Shown one piece after another: positions 33,352-45,059 of a DNA stretch of 64,000 bases. The notes below the pieces were generated by a model. The model saw nothing but the letters and a program-made list of their open reading frames with translations. It made no database searches and was not told the DNA's origin. The position numbers and the translations under genes were made by a program. How positions within the stretch are numbered: position 1 is the stretch's first letter; the number at the start of each line of letters is the position of its first letter. The stretch is taken from assembly GCA_047495785.1 (NCBI GenBank), contig JBLDXI010000007.1, positions 1,054,001 to 1,118,000 on the forward strand, read 5' to 3'. This DNA comes from Lepidodermella squamata. Taxonomy: Eukaryota > Gastrotricha.

Positions 33352-34475
33352 AACTCAGGGAAAACAATCTCCAAAATGCAGAAAATTCTCTTGAATAAAA
33401 TGTATAAAAAAACGCGATATATTGAGTAGTGTAAACAAGGAGTTATCATTTTTTAACAATGGCAATATTTTCTCTTTTCTAACGAAACTCTAAACGAAAA
33501 CACTTTATAGTTGTTCGGATCTCTTCCCAGCGGCCAATGTTTCGAACATGTTTGGAGGCGTGCCATATGGCTGGTCGATTCCCCCTAAAAAGTGCTATTT
33601 GGTGAACTACTAAGCTTCCCCAAGTTCATCAATCTCTCTTTCGCACCACTTCGATATCCTCACCAGTTAAGGAATAAGGGATAATTAGTGTGCTCCGCCA
33701 AGAAATGGTCCGCTGAACTCAATGACGTGTTCCGGTCACGTGCCTGTGGAAAATGTAATCACTCACATGGGTGAACTGCGATGGCATAGAGAGTAGCCTT
33801 GACAACGGAGAATTGATCACGCGACTCGGAAGCTAACTACAAGAAAAAAAGGAATCGATGAGATTGCGATTTGCTCTGCGAATGCGAATGCGATTCGTTT
33901 CCCACGTGAGATACAAAAATAAACGAGTTTATGGGGAAAGTATAAATCATAAGGGAACCCTTGTCAATCAGGCCGTCATAATAAACAAAAATCATCGAAA
34001 AATACGCTATCGAAAATTGAATCAGTCCTAGTAAAATTGGCTTTTCTAGTACTGGATTTATATATTATCTCTACATCAGACATCATGAGGTTAGTGTTTA
34101 TCAAGGGAAAACATTTTGCGATCTCATTAAAAGGATCTCATCGATTAATCTACTACTTATAGTCTAGTCTTCCCGCAGTGAAAAACCAGACATGTACTTG
34201 ATTAATCAGAAACGGATATTAAGAAAGAGCGGTTTTGTGTCACCAACATAATCGCCGGTCACTTAATAGATTTTGTTCGAGATTTCAACCGACATTTTCA
34301 CGTAATTTAATGCGACATTTTCTCGCTAATTTCCCTCGCACTCAAGCCAACTAAAATACTCCTAATTGAGCCCAGTTTTTCGTGTAAAATTTCTTAATGT
34401 AACAAAATCGACTATTTAAAGATTATTTTATCTCATATTGCTTAAATGAACGTAATAATTTTGTAGGACTGACAA
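33352..34475. other. Intergenic with a dispersed repeat fragment
   Basis: No gene seen. About 33570-33720 shares phrases with the repeat at 1656-2100 (GTCGATTCCCCCT; GGTCCGCTGAACTCAATGAC in inverse). A poly(A)-type AATAAA after the class C receptor occurs near 33395. Confidence 0.4.
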
Positions 34476-36356
34476 ATGCTAGACCAATGCTTTTCCTTCG
34501 TGGATGAAAATAGCGCTGTTAACCAATCATGGGTTTGCCCGCCTGAGTACAATGGTACCATCGACGAATGCTTCTTCCTTTACGGGCAGCAATTCAACCG
34601 ACCGAACGCGTTTTGCGGGTATTTCGAAGCTACGTTGATGGTCATGATCAATCTATGCGTATTTCCGTCAAATGCCGCCGCTGTTTTCAATTTCAAGCGA
34701 CGTGGAGTTAGCCCTGAATTCATGCTGTTAATCTCGGCGTTAGCTGCTAGCAATATGAGCTATGCTGTAGTCGGAATATTTCGCGGTATTTTCAGGTAAA
34801 AAATGCTAAAATTAAAAAAAAATCCACCTTAAGACGTTTTTTTTCTGAAGGATTGAAGGGGTAGATGCATTTGGCTGTGAAATGTTGATGCCGCTAAGTG
34901 GAATAACTTGTACGACATCATTTTACATATTCACCCTTATCAGCATCGAACGCAACTTGAGTGTTCGATCAGCTCTGCCTCTCAACAAGAAATCCAACAC
35001 GATTAGGTTACCTGGTAGCAGATTCAGTTGGCTAGTCGGGATTCTGGTGGTAATGACAAGCTTTGTGATCTGGCTTTACCTGACACACATGGTCAGTAAT
35101 GCATCGATTGAGACCTTGCCGGTGTTCATTTCTGGGGTCAGAAATGACACGGGACCTGTCAATGTTTGTGTGTCTTATCAAAGCAGGCAAATATTTAATG
35201 GAGCGGCGATTGGGGTTGTTTTTGGATTTGTGGTACTGCTTCTACCCCTGCTCATCACGGTCGTTAATTACAGGTAAGGGACGTCACACTAATTTCATGA
35301 TCTGTACAAATTTAGCGTGTCCCATTTTAGAATTTCTGAACCCTTTTCCGTGTGTTTTCTTTGCTTGCATTACTTATGGGCCACGCTGTAGTTCTTCAAG
35401 CATACGAGTTGAAGAATTTCCAGTGCAAAATTTAAAATAGGTGAAAAGGACATAGGACATAGGACATCTTCCGGCGCATATTTACAATTCTTAGCTGGCA
35501 CTCAAGTGAATATCCGTCGAAATATCATCCTCCACATCTTTTTCGGATATTGCAAACAACTTTCCCTAATTTTAGCTATTATTAAAAGTCCGTTTTCGGT
35601 TTTTTCAACAAATTGAAAAAATTAGATAAAAATAGGTTAAAATAAATTTAAATGCGTTTTCCAAGCTACAGCGTCAAATCAGGAACATCGCCTAAATCGA
35701 ACTTCAAAAATAAAAAATACGAAAAACGTTCACTTGGGAATCTCGATTTTTCTCACCCGTAGAAAAATATCGAAAGAAAATTCTACTAGGAAATTTCGAT
35801 TTTCCGATTGATCTTCTCTATCAATATTTAGATGGGCGTATTAAAAAATTAACAGCTAATTTCTCATCTTTTTTTGTTTACTTTCAGCTCTTTATGGATC
35901 TATTTGCGGAAATTTCATGCAAAATCCACGCTGACCTCTGATTTGATCGCCTCATCGAACAGCATGTCGAAGAAACACCGGCAACGAGAAGTCATTCTAG
36001 CCTCTGTTATGGTACTATCAGTCGCCCAGTTCGTTCTTTGTATTCTGCCAATGACAATTGCGGTAGGTGTCATCTATCACGAGGCTGAATTAGGACGAAG
36101 ACGCATCCAATCCTCGGTCATGTTCTACGCGACGCTGTGTGAAAGCATTGATTCAGCGCTAAATCCGCTATGGTCGAGTCTGGTAAAGCTTCGCCCGGCG
36201 AGAAGAATGTCAGCGACATTGTTATACAAGGATGATGAACGCCCTCACAGGTCCTTAACGAGATTCCCGAGCAATTCGTTGTACACTCTCAATCCCGATC
36301 AAACGTCCTGTTCCACAGCAAGCCCTTCTATGATTCAGATGTCATCGTCGAGGTGA
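34476..36356 (+). CDS. Rhodopsin-like GPCR G5
   Basis: Exons 34476-34795, 34851-35273, 35888-36356; 1212 nt, 403 aa, intact. N-terminus has NQSWVCPPEYNGTIDECFFL; TM1 FPSNAAAVFNF; TM2 SPEFMLLISALAASN; TM3 ends SIERN; TM7 SALNPLWSSLV. The C-terminal tail (about 85 residues after TM7) is the longest of the family and Ser/Thr/Arg-rich. Intron 2 is unusually long (614 nt against about 50 in paralogs) and contains nothing recognizable. The upstream ATG at 34476 gives the same spacing to the first conserved cysteine as in paralogs. Confidence 0.8.
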
Positions 36357-36994
36357 TAGATTTTACGCAGGAGTGAGGATATCTTTCTTAAAGCTTTCTC
36401 AAACCTACCTGATCACGGCGAATTAAATCCTATTTATTCGCCCAGTGTCAGATAACGACCGCAAAGGTTCTGCTATCAATGCTGGCATTTACATACCGAA
36501 GCCGAAGCAGTCAAGCCTTTACTGGAAGTGCGATAGAGTGAACTTCGTTTCCAACCTGTGAAGTTTATTTTCATTCGGAAATTTACGAAAATTTATGATG
36601 TTGGGTCTCACTTTTAGCGGAACCGAATTTTAGCCTGTTTTGGAGCCAAGCGAATGGAAGCAGAAAAATTCAAACAAATAATCCTGAAATTCTGCGTGAT
36701 TTTTAGTTCAAGGTCTTGCTCCACACGGGTTAATAAAAAAATTTTATTAATTTAAAATTTTTCAATTTTTCAACTAATTTTAATCAATTTTTTTAATTTT
36801 CAAATAATTATTTACTAGCCCGTGTGGCGCAAGGCCTTAATTCAAATTTAATTTTATTTAAATTTTTGAAATTTTTCGCCCGGTGCAAAGTTCTGAAATT
36901 CGGTTCCCTAAAAAATTCAAGTTGAACGTTTTTTATATTATGATTATTGAAGTTAGTCGCAATAAAAATTCTCAATTTTCCTAGAAGTCAAAAA
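36357..36994. other. Convergent intergenic region
   Basis: Lies between the 3' ends of G5 (plus) and channel C (minus). Very AT-rich around 36730-36870, with two copies of a phrase like CCCGTGTGGCGCAAGG or CCACACGGGT that may be an old small inverted repeat. Confidence 0.45.
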
Positions 36995-39607
36995 CTAATT
37001 GTTAATGGTGACGTAGGCTTGAACGTGAATGGCAATAAATGCCACCACGGAGCCAATCGAAGCGATTAAATCGATGAACCGTATCGCTCTCATTCGTAAT
37101 AAAGCTCGCCGAGCCGGAAATTTGAAGCCATTCGCCAACCAAACCGTGCCAAGTTGATAGACCGTAATCACAGCGGTTAGAATAATTAACGAATTCACGT
37201 AATCACTCAGTAATACATGATCCGATATTTTAGGCAGACCTTTCACCATATCGGATTGCGCAACAACTAGAGCTAGCAGTGATGTTATCGTAAAAGTAAC
37301 AGGTAGCAGTTTCAGGTAGCAAAAGGAACCCCAATAGATTCAGAAAGGTAAGAACGCAACAGGGTAGGGCGAGATTTATGACGTAGTAGTCCGAAATCCG
37401 CGACAATTTAACCGAAAAATCAACGGCATGAACCGGTCTTCCAACAAAACGTTTAACAGATTGAAGTTGTTTAATTTCAACCAGTTTCCACTCGGATGTT
37501 ACGATATCTTCATTCCATTCGAAAGCGATAGACTCATCGAATTGAACCCTGTCATATGACCGAAGTAAATGGAACGAAAAATTGCAGGTTTGAGTGTCGA
37601 ATGGGAAAAGCTCAAGGTTAAGCGGGCAAGCTGATGATAACGAAGCCTGTCTCAGCCAGTAAAAACTGAGGGTTAACTTCGGGTTGTCATCGGCAATCCC
37701 AAGAACTGCGGTCAAATCATCGGCTGAATTCCTAACCTCGAAATCTCCGTTTGAAGTTGAGGCGAATCTTAATTGAGGCAGCCAAGCGTCTTGTGATGTT
37801 GCGACGTACAAACTCTGGCGACCAGCTATTTTATTGAAAACAGTCTTTGAATTCTTCGAACATGTTGTAACGTTCCATTGAAATAACAAGACGGCATCGA
37901 TAGTTATAGACTCTTCGACATTATCGACTGATTTCAGCGCTGAGATGAAGAAACCTGTTGAGATTAACGTTGGTTCGTCATTGTTAGGCGGATAAGCTCG
38001 ACCGGCAGCGAAATCTGAGCATTCCTTAGCTAAATCACTCAATTTCATCGGATTTGCGACGCTGTAAGGCATGGCAGGGATCAACTTTTCAGCCGGATCA
38101 TCTGCCTCAGCTTTTAGGGTCGCGCTTGATATGCCAGTTGGCGGGAATTTTGTTGTAGTTATTACTTGGGTTGTTGTAGTCGAAGTAGTCGGCACTGGGC
38201 AGTTAGTTGGCGGTGAAAATTTGACATTGTTTTTGGCACCGATGTTGAATGTTTTCAGCGAGAGAAGGGTGCTATTTACGTAGTAGCTTACACTTTGCCC
38301 TCCGATGCCTAAAATCCACGGGCCGGTCGATTGAAATCAGGTATCGTTTGATTGGTAACTATTTCCTTCCATATTCTTTCCATCGGCTTCCTTACTGTCA
38401 CCTAGAAATAGGAAAATGTAATTGGTGCCTAAAAACGTTATCGGCAAATTTTGGCCATTTTACCCTAGTTTTTTAGGTAATTAAAGCATTTTTGAATAAA
38501 TTGGGAAAATTATCGAGTAAATTTGGATACTCATACGGAATAAAACAATTTAGAATTTTTATTTTCTATCGACCATTGGGTCTAATTTATTATTGGGTCC
38601 TAGAAATGGGAAATGTGGATTAATCCATGTTTTACGAGGGTTAAAAATCAGTCCTAATTCTGGAAATCTTCGTGAAATCGCTACAAAAAATAATCCGGAA
38701 ATATTTTAGTGAAATTTTAAGCTAGAACCTCAATTTCAGTATTGCAATCTTCAGGCTTTACGGCAGTTGTTGATAACTTGGGAACTTTACCGAAATCAAT
38801 TCGCCTTTTATTGTTATTTCGTAGCTGTTGTATCCAAATTCGTATGGTGCAATGGGAATTTTCGAGGCGACTTCAGTCGAATCTCGCCAGTCTTTAACCG
38901 GCGGGTCTGAGGGTGTTCTGTAGTTGATGTTAACATTACTTCCAGAACCCAAGTATACCAAGTTAACGGCCAGGCCAACAAAATTAGCTGTCATAAAATA
39001 ATTGGTCGATGAATCTACGCAACATGAAGATTTTTGAAACTCAAAAGCGGAAATGAGAGGTGAAGCTCACATGGGAAACATTCGTCGCAAATCGCCAGAG
39101 ATTCACATCTAGCTAGAAATAGAACAAGCCCAGGTGAGGTATAGCCCATGCCAGGAATCGCCTCGGCATGAATCGACATGTTGATGAACAAATCTGCTGG
39201 GCCATTCAATGCCTGTTCTAAAAGTTCATGATTCAATCACCCAATTACTATTATCTCACAATTTTCGAGTAAAAAATTGTTTGGATGAAAGAGTAAGGCT
39301 GCTGAAGCATAAATCCCTCCTTTGACTGGAGAACTGAGGCTTCGGGGACGGGGTACACATTTGGCGTTGCTGATCGAACGCTGAATTTCCAGTTTTCTAT
39401 GTATAGCGAATGCAGAAGATGACTGCTATTACTTGATGTAAATCTTCCTTACGGTAGTTTGATCCATCGAATGACAGCTGGTCTAGGAGGGAAAGCTGCT
39501 GTCCTAGTAATTCAATCTTTCAATATGATTTTCATTCAAATCACATTCTTATTATTACCTCCGGCCGAGCCAATCCAAAGTAGGAAAAATACTTCAAGAA
39601 TCTTCAT
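36995..39607 (-). CDS. Cys-loop ligand-gated ion channel C (diverged paralog, two frameshifts)
   Basis: Exons 39607-39559, 39503-39453, 39396-39260, 39212-39071, 38987-38791, 38401-36995. The first two sum to 100 nt, exactly the first exon of A and B, so C has one extra intron in the signal-peptide region (MKILEVFFLLWIGSAGG). Every splice phase matches the paralogs. The same order is kept: beta-rich N-domain (GPWILGIGGQ aligns with GPYVIGVAAE), a much shorter Thr linker (PTTSTTTTQ), loop A WLPQLRF, Cys-loop CPLNLELFPFDTQTC, four helices, short M3-M4 loop. Two breaks lie in the last exon: one base lost in a GG run near 38325, and a net loss of two bases near 37305 between PETA and the start of M2. 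The second is not in a homopolymer, so this copy may really be a pseudogene despite intact splicing. Confidence 0.65.
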
Positions 39608-39725
39608 GAAAATTGTCATCTCATGCATTCTAAACCAAACTGTCTTATCGTCTGGTTCCATAGTGTTCATTTCAATGTTTACTTTTAATTACTTCAGCAC
39701 AAATCGCAAATCTTAACTCATAATA

Positions 39726-39939
39726 CAGGGTGGCCAAAAAATTCCGCAGAAGGCGAATTCCATAGACAAAACTCTATACGCGAATTCGATGCGCATCGAT
39801 TTAATGAGGAGTTTTGAGAATGCTTGAGAAGAGGAGTTTCAAGCATTCTTTTGCCAATGGAACTTCTCAATTTCTTGGAACTCCTCATTAAATCGATGCG
39901 CATCGAATTTGCCTTCTGCGGAATTTTTTGGCCACCCTG
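39726..39939. mobile_element. 214-bp mariner-like MITE
   Basis: Ends CAGGGTGGCCAAAAAATTCC and its complement GGAATTTTTTGGCCACCCTG, each preceded or followed by TA (39724-39725 and 39940-39941), the target of Tc1/mariner elements. The TIRs extend inwards through AATTCGATGCGCATCGAT, about 60 bp or more. No coding capacity; the frames reported here are mirror images of the arms. It lies 119 bp upstream of the channel C start codon, so it could affect that promoter. Confidence 0.85.
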
Positions 39940-40339
39940 TATTAGTATGGAAGTGATAATTGCGAGAGATTTTGTATTTGGAGACGAAAAGAAAACTCCC
40001 GTTAATGGTCTTCTTCTGGACAAAACCACGTTTCCGAGTTTAGAAAATCAGAAAAAATTACAAAAATGTGAAATTTTCAGGACATAAGGGGGTGCCGATT
40101 TCGAATGGCTGCGACAATTTTGGGAATGTTTATATTTGTATGGTATGACATGAGTAAAACGTTTATATCTGTACGGAGCCGCCCGAGATTTACGAGTCGT
40201 GACGAGCCGGAGGCGAGTTACGAAGAGTAAATCGAGTGCGGCGAGTTCAGATATGAACGATTTACGAATGTTATACCGTAAAATATCGAATTGTCATAGC
40301 GACTCGACCTATATTTTTGGCGACAATTCTATATTTTAC

Positions 40340-42268
40340 TCGATTTTAATACATCATGTTTAATGGTAAGCCCGGGTAAATCCTTCTCAGAAAGGATTTA
40401 CGGGTTCGACTCCCGGGTACGACACTTTTCGAGCATTCGCGTCGCGCGTTACAGGTAGACTTATTGAAATCGGGGCCAGGTGATAGCAGAATGACGGGGA
40501 ACTCCCCGTTGTCACGGGTCGCCTTCGTTCGTTCGTCGTTCGTCGTTCGTTCGTCGTTCGTCAAGGAGGATATGAGGAGGCAATACAAAATGGATTGCCT
40601 CCATCGCCTATGGCCTATGGCGAGGAGGATAGAGGTGTGTCTGTAAAAAACCACCCGTAAAACACTGGCAATCCCTTCGGGAAGGTACCATACCAGCGTG
40701 GGCGTGTGTTAGTGTTGTCAAAAAATGAGTCCTTGTTTCAGGAGGATGTGTTCGTAGCAGTAAAAAATGCGTTGTCGTGTGACGTCGGTCCGACGGCAAA
40801 AAAACAGTAGGGGGGGGGGGGGTAAAAAATGAATCCCATTCACAGGAGGATTAGGGCGTGCCAGTAAAAAATGTGCTGTCTGCCGGGATGCCAGTCAATG
40901 CCAAGTGCAGTTGTGCGCACGACATCGACGACAACATGGGCTGACATGCTGACTCGCGAGACCGTTTTCGCGACGTGATCTGCTCGCCTATTACATGGTG
41001 CATACACATTATTCATGCTGCGTGTTTCGCAAACTCAAGTTTACTCTGGGTCGGGCAAAATGAGTAGCGCAGACGGGAACCGCCCATACTATTTTTGCAT
41101 GTGCGACGTGGCAACGCTACATGATTATGCGCAAAGCTGGGCAGCAAGTCAAAGATGTGCACGAAAACGTTATACTTAGGTCTTAGGTTGTGCATGTTCA
41201 AGGTCATACGTGCCACGTGCTTGAAGAAGTGACGGAGTAATACAAAATGTCCGTGACTGAAAGGGCTGAAAGGGTACTGAAATTCGTACGGATGGTTTTC
41301 ATGATGAGATCGGCCGATAGACTACAATTGTGTATTATGAATAATTCAACATGTTAATGAGCTGGGAGTTCCCCGTCAACTGTCAAAGGCCGTCTGGCCG
41401 ACAGTGGTAATACCAACTCATCGAGCGGTGATGCTAGTTCGACGGCAGCCTCGGCAGCGAGTGGATGACAGAAGTGGATCATCTTGTGTTGTCTCATTTT
41501 GTCGCCGCGAATCTTTGGGTCTTGCGTTGACAAGTGTAGGCTATACCAACTTCACCACATTACGCGGATGTTTTTTACTAACCCTAAATGTTTTCCTCAA
41601 CACGATGTAGCCATCCGGAATATTATTTTTTCTTATTTTTTATTGAATTCATCTCAGACAAATCGCTATTCACTGATGTATCGCAAGAAGTCATCAAGTA
41701 CGAGAAGTCGTTTCAGTTTCCAGGAAATCTGCCACGCTGTGATACTTATATTTCTACGTGTTCCTACTTATGTTTCCTTCCGAGGTAATCTTAGCCAAAT
41801 TTGAACCATATTTGAACACTATAAAGCTTAGCGTTGGTGCAAAGCGCTATATGGAGCACATGTTCAGACACGCCTAAAGTTTCCTCCAAGCACGCACTCT
41901 GTTCCGCCGCGTGCTTGATGAATGATGAAGGCAAACTTATTGCGGGCGGTTTTTATACCAAAATGAAGTTCATACAATTTAGAATCGATTGAATATGGGG
42001 TACTCGCTCGAAAATGTAATGTGAAACTGTTTTCACGCGCATTAAAAGCAGAGATGGAATTGGGTTGGGTGCGCATAGGTGCGCGCGCGAGGAGGAGGCG
42101 GGCCTGAAATCATGAATATATGGATCGATTAAGTGACATAGTTTTTAGTGTCGTCCGAGTTTTTAACTTACAGACATGTCACTGGGTGCGTCTGAAAAAT
42201 TGCATTGAATATAATTACAGTTTTGCAACGTTTCCCGCAACTTATCGTTCGGTTTTAGAAGCGTTATC
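40340..42268 (+). repeat. Upstream block of the nuclear-receptor duplicon (copy 0)
   Basis: Flanking the insertion at 40493-41411, this block matches the region upstream of NR1 (about 42990-43510): GGGGCCAGGTGATAGCAGAA, GCCTCGG-AGCGAGTGGATGA, CGAATCTTTGGGTC-TGCGT, then GGAAATCTGCCA and TTTCCTTCCGAGGT-type text, and finally the 60 bp before the exon-1 ATG. It is the fourth copy of the unit, degenerated, leading into the exon-1 relic at 42269. A tRNA-like T-arm motif (GGGTTCGACTCCCGGG) lies at 40399-40415. Confidence 0.65.
40493..41411. mobile_element. 919-bp insertion in nuclear-receptor duplicon copy 0
   Basis: In the NR1 unit the text reads continuously AGCAGAAT|ACCAACTC (43060-43075). Here the two halves are separated by 919 bp. 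The insert starts GACGGGGAACTCCCC, and its complement GGGAGTTCCCCGTC occurs near the right end at 41364. The insert includes a (CGTTCGT)n run (about 40527-40562), a run of 14 G (about 40809-40822) and repeated GTAAAAAATG phrases. Family unknown; the empty paralogous site is the main evidence. Confidence 0.6.
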
Positions 42269-42310
42269 ATGCCACGCAAATAATTTTCTGTGGGGGAAGA
42301 GTGGAGTTTC
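42269..42310 (+). pseudogene. Nuclear receptor exon-1 relic (NR0)
   Basis: ATGCCACGCAAATAATTTTC aligns with exon 1 of NR1 (ATGCCACGTAAATCATTTTC), with TAA at codon 5. The 50 bases upstream also match. No zinc-finger or ligand-domain exon follows before the next unit begins near 42990, so only a stub remains. Confidence 0.7.
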
Positions 42311-43510
42311 AGTGATAATTGACCCATTGGTAATATTCATCAGGTTCCCCTGACAGTCATCTTTGTCATAGATGTCGTTTTGGAAGTATGAAAGTCGCGA
42401 TATCGATACCCATATAAATCGAGGACCACCCGCAACGAGATATAATGGAGCCCCGCCGAAACGAAGCCCTCAATCCGCGATAAGGTACCAGCAATATACC
42501 CAGTGTAAAATGGAACGTGTATATTATAAGACAATTTAGCAACAACTGGTCCTCGATACATTTTTATTTGACCAAATACCGAACAATAAATAAACAGAAG
42601 TTGAAAGACGTTAAAGAATCATTACTGTCTTGATGCCATATGGATCAATTTTCCAGGTTAATTTTTTATCTTCAAAATATTGCCCATTTGAACGTCGGAA
42701 ATTAGAACGTGCGCTAATTTTGACGAATCAGGATGTTTAAAACGCCGTCGAAATTTTTGCGATACAGAACGCTCAACTTCAAGTTCTAGTTTAGCCTTAA
42801 GCCAGTTATTTCAGACACAAATTAGAGTTGAAAATTCAGACCATTAGTAACTAAGTAATTGCTAAGTACTTACTAACCGCAGACTTCCGAGGTGCATTTT
42901 CAAGCTGAAATCCGCGCCGCTCTTTGCCAAGCGTGTCAAACTCAAAATGCGTGTCCACTATCAGATCATATTAAGACGTTATCATTTTGTATGCCCCGAG
43001 CGTTCGCTAGAAACTGTCCCGGGGTAGGCTTACTGAAACCGGGGCCAGGTGATAGCAGAATACCAACTCGTTGAGCGGTACTACTACGACTTCGACGGCA
43101 GCCTCGGAAGCGAGTGGATGAAAGAAGTCGCTCATTTAGTTCTGTTATCGCCGAGAATCTTTGGGTCATGCGTAGACAAGTGTTATAGTAGGTCTAGTTT
43201 CAAGGAAATCTGCCAAGCCTTGCTACTAATAATATTCCCACGCTTTCTTATTCATGTTTCATTCCGAGGTATTCCCAGCCAAAGTCGTCTACGTGTATTT
43301 GATCATTAAAAAGCGTTTTGCGTTGGTGCAAAGCGCTATATGATCGAGCGACATTATTTTTAGTGCCGTCCTAGTTTCCAACTCGCAGACATGAGCGTGT
43401 CTAAAAAATTGCATTGAATATAACAACAATGTTGTAACGTTTCCCTTAACTTATCATTCTGCTTTAGAAGCAGTTAGTAGGTTAAGTTCTGTAATTTGTG
43501 AAGTTATATC
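42311..43510. other. Intergenic and NR1 upstream block
   Basis: 42311-42990: no gene seen. From about 43020 the NR1 copy of the duplicon begins. It contains a 86-codon frame (from 43049) with a peptide SFKEICQALLLIIFPRFLIH that also appears in modified form upstream of NR0 and NR2; see findings. Confidence 0.5.
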
Positions 43511-44901
43511 ATGCCACGTAAATCATTTTCTGAGGAGGACAAACTGCGACGAGTCGAGTTTTGCCGCGTATGTTTTATTATTCGCCACCAAGGCGAATAT
43601 TCCAAATAAGAAAACTCCATTTTAACAGGTGTGTGGTGTCAAAGTGCCGCGGCGAAAGTTATTTCAGCCGAAAATATGTTTCGCTTGCCAGAAATATTAC
43701 AGCCGAAATGTGATATACCGCGACGAAATGAGGTGTAATAGTGGTACCAATAACTGCAATATTCAGCCGAAAATTCGCCGTCGTTGCCGCTTGGAGCGAT
43801 GCGTTGCAGCAGGGATGAAAGGTACGGCAGGTTAGTACATCATTAATGTAAATAAAAAATGTAAAATAATTGCATTATTAGGCAATGGCGCTTATGGGTT
43901 TAAGCGCAACTCGACAACAGAAAAGCAAATTGTGAAAATGGATTCTTCGGACGGCTGTTCGTCAACGTCCTCCTCTTTGCCTTTCGAGCCAGTAATCCAT
44001 GGAGCCACTGATGTCGAAAGGGCTCTGCTGACATCTACCCATGCGGTCACATATCTATTAGGGCTTGAATTTGTAAGATCATATCTTTTGCTTTGCATCA
44101 ATTCTAGTATTTTTGTATCAGCTCCCCATGAAAATGTACCATGGACCAATCGACGAAGGTCTTGTTCGGGAAATGAGTGTGCAGCAGATAGCTCAAATGA
44201 ACGAAACAGGAGATGAATTTGCAGGCTTTCTGCAAGGCAATGATTCACTGAACTCATAGGATTATTTTCAAAGATTGATTTTTTTCAGATGCTTATGGCT
44301 TTGGTGAAGTTGAGAAATCGACGCTGCTAGCTACGGGTCTTCTGCCCATCGTCATTGTATTCTGTGCCATGCCGTCGAATTCCGTCAGGCATACAGTTAA
44401 CCCGCAAACGCTGAAGCAAATAACGAAATTGTGCCCTGCCCTAGACGTAACGTTTTGTTAAATATTGAAGAATAATCGTAATACGTAGTATAAAGGAGGC
44501 AGAAGGTGACATAACAAGTCTTGGGAGGATCCTCGAAGAATGGAACCCGAATTTTCTCGAATCTGCGCTTCTTTTTATGCTCCTTGCTTTCAATCGTGAG
44601 CCTTAATGCTTTCTTCCAAAGTTTCTATTTTGTGCTGTTTTAAATAGCGACCGTAGCAGGTATCAGCCATCAAATGGCGAATATTCGCAAGCTTTTTCAA
44701 ATGGCATTCAACATGGTTGAATCGAAGCAGATGTGCTGTGGCGGGCGAAGTTCGGCTCCGTACCTTAGTCGAACAGTTCGCCTTCTCGACCGCATAAGTG
44801 CGATTGTAAAATCAGCGATTCAAGCTGCATGGGAGAGAATCAGGTACGAATTCAACGAACAGTCCGTAAAAACCGTTGACAAATTCCTCCGCGATAAATG
44901 A
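43511..44901 (+). CDS. Nuclear receptor NR1, zinc finger II damaged
   Basis: Seven exons: 43511-43567, 43629-43821, 43882-44072, 44122-44236, 44289-44446, 44496-44595, 44648-44901 (1068 nt, 355 aa). The intron after exon 4 would be GC-AG. The N-terminal C4 zinc-finger domain begins FCR|VCG, split by intron 1, continues with the P-box-like CFACQKYYSR, and has the C-terminal RCRLERC. A 9-bp in-frame deletion relative to NR2 and NR3 removes Leu-Cys-Gly from RRLCGRCRLERC, so one of the eight zinc ligands is lost. The ligand-binding-like half is helical, with AFNP and MVESKQMCCGGR. The family acts as nuclear ligand-regulated transcription factors; this copy may not bind DNA normally. The DBD lies on exons 1-2. 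It is preceded by its own duplicated promoter block. Confidence 0.7.
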
Positions 44902-45059
44902 AGCGTTTTCTTAAAACATGGAAATTTGACTCATCCTAGTATCATTGGGTTGGAATCACCCATCATTGTTTAACGTTGCGCCATGAAAATATGAACTTGC
45001 ATGGCAGCATATCTTCAGTATCTACCGGTTCAGTTTGTAACTGCTAATTATAAATAGAG
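44902..45059. other. NR1 3' flank
   Basis: TCTACCGGTTCAGTTTGTAA near 45020 recurs, in inverse, after NR2 (58935-58955) and in modified form after NR3 (63825-63845), so the duplicated unit includes this flank. Confidence 0.5.

Noticed and set aside
11085-38330. Alternative genetic code with TGA as Trp, suggested by the TGA in the LamG gene and TGA reads in channel C
   Set aside because: All intact genes here use TAA, TAG and TGA as normal stops. The channel C case is a frameshift, and only one TGA sits at a Trp position.
39718-40087. Overlapping frames of 87-103 codons
   Set aside because: They run through the arms of the mariner-like MITE and have no features of their own.
40500-40570. Possible CRISPR-like repeat array
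   Set aside because: It is a simple CGTTCGT microsatellite without unique spacers, in eukaryotic DNA.
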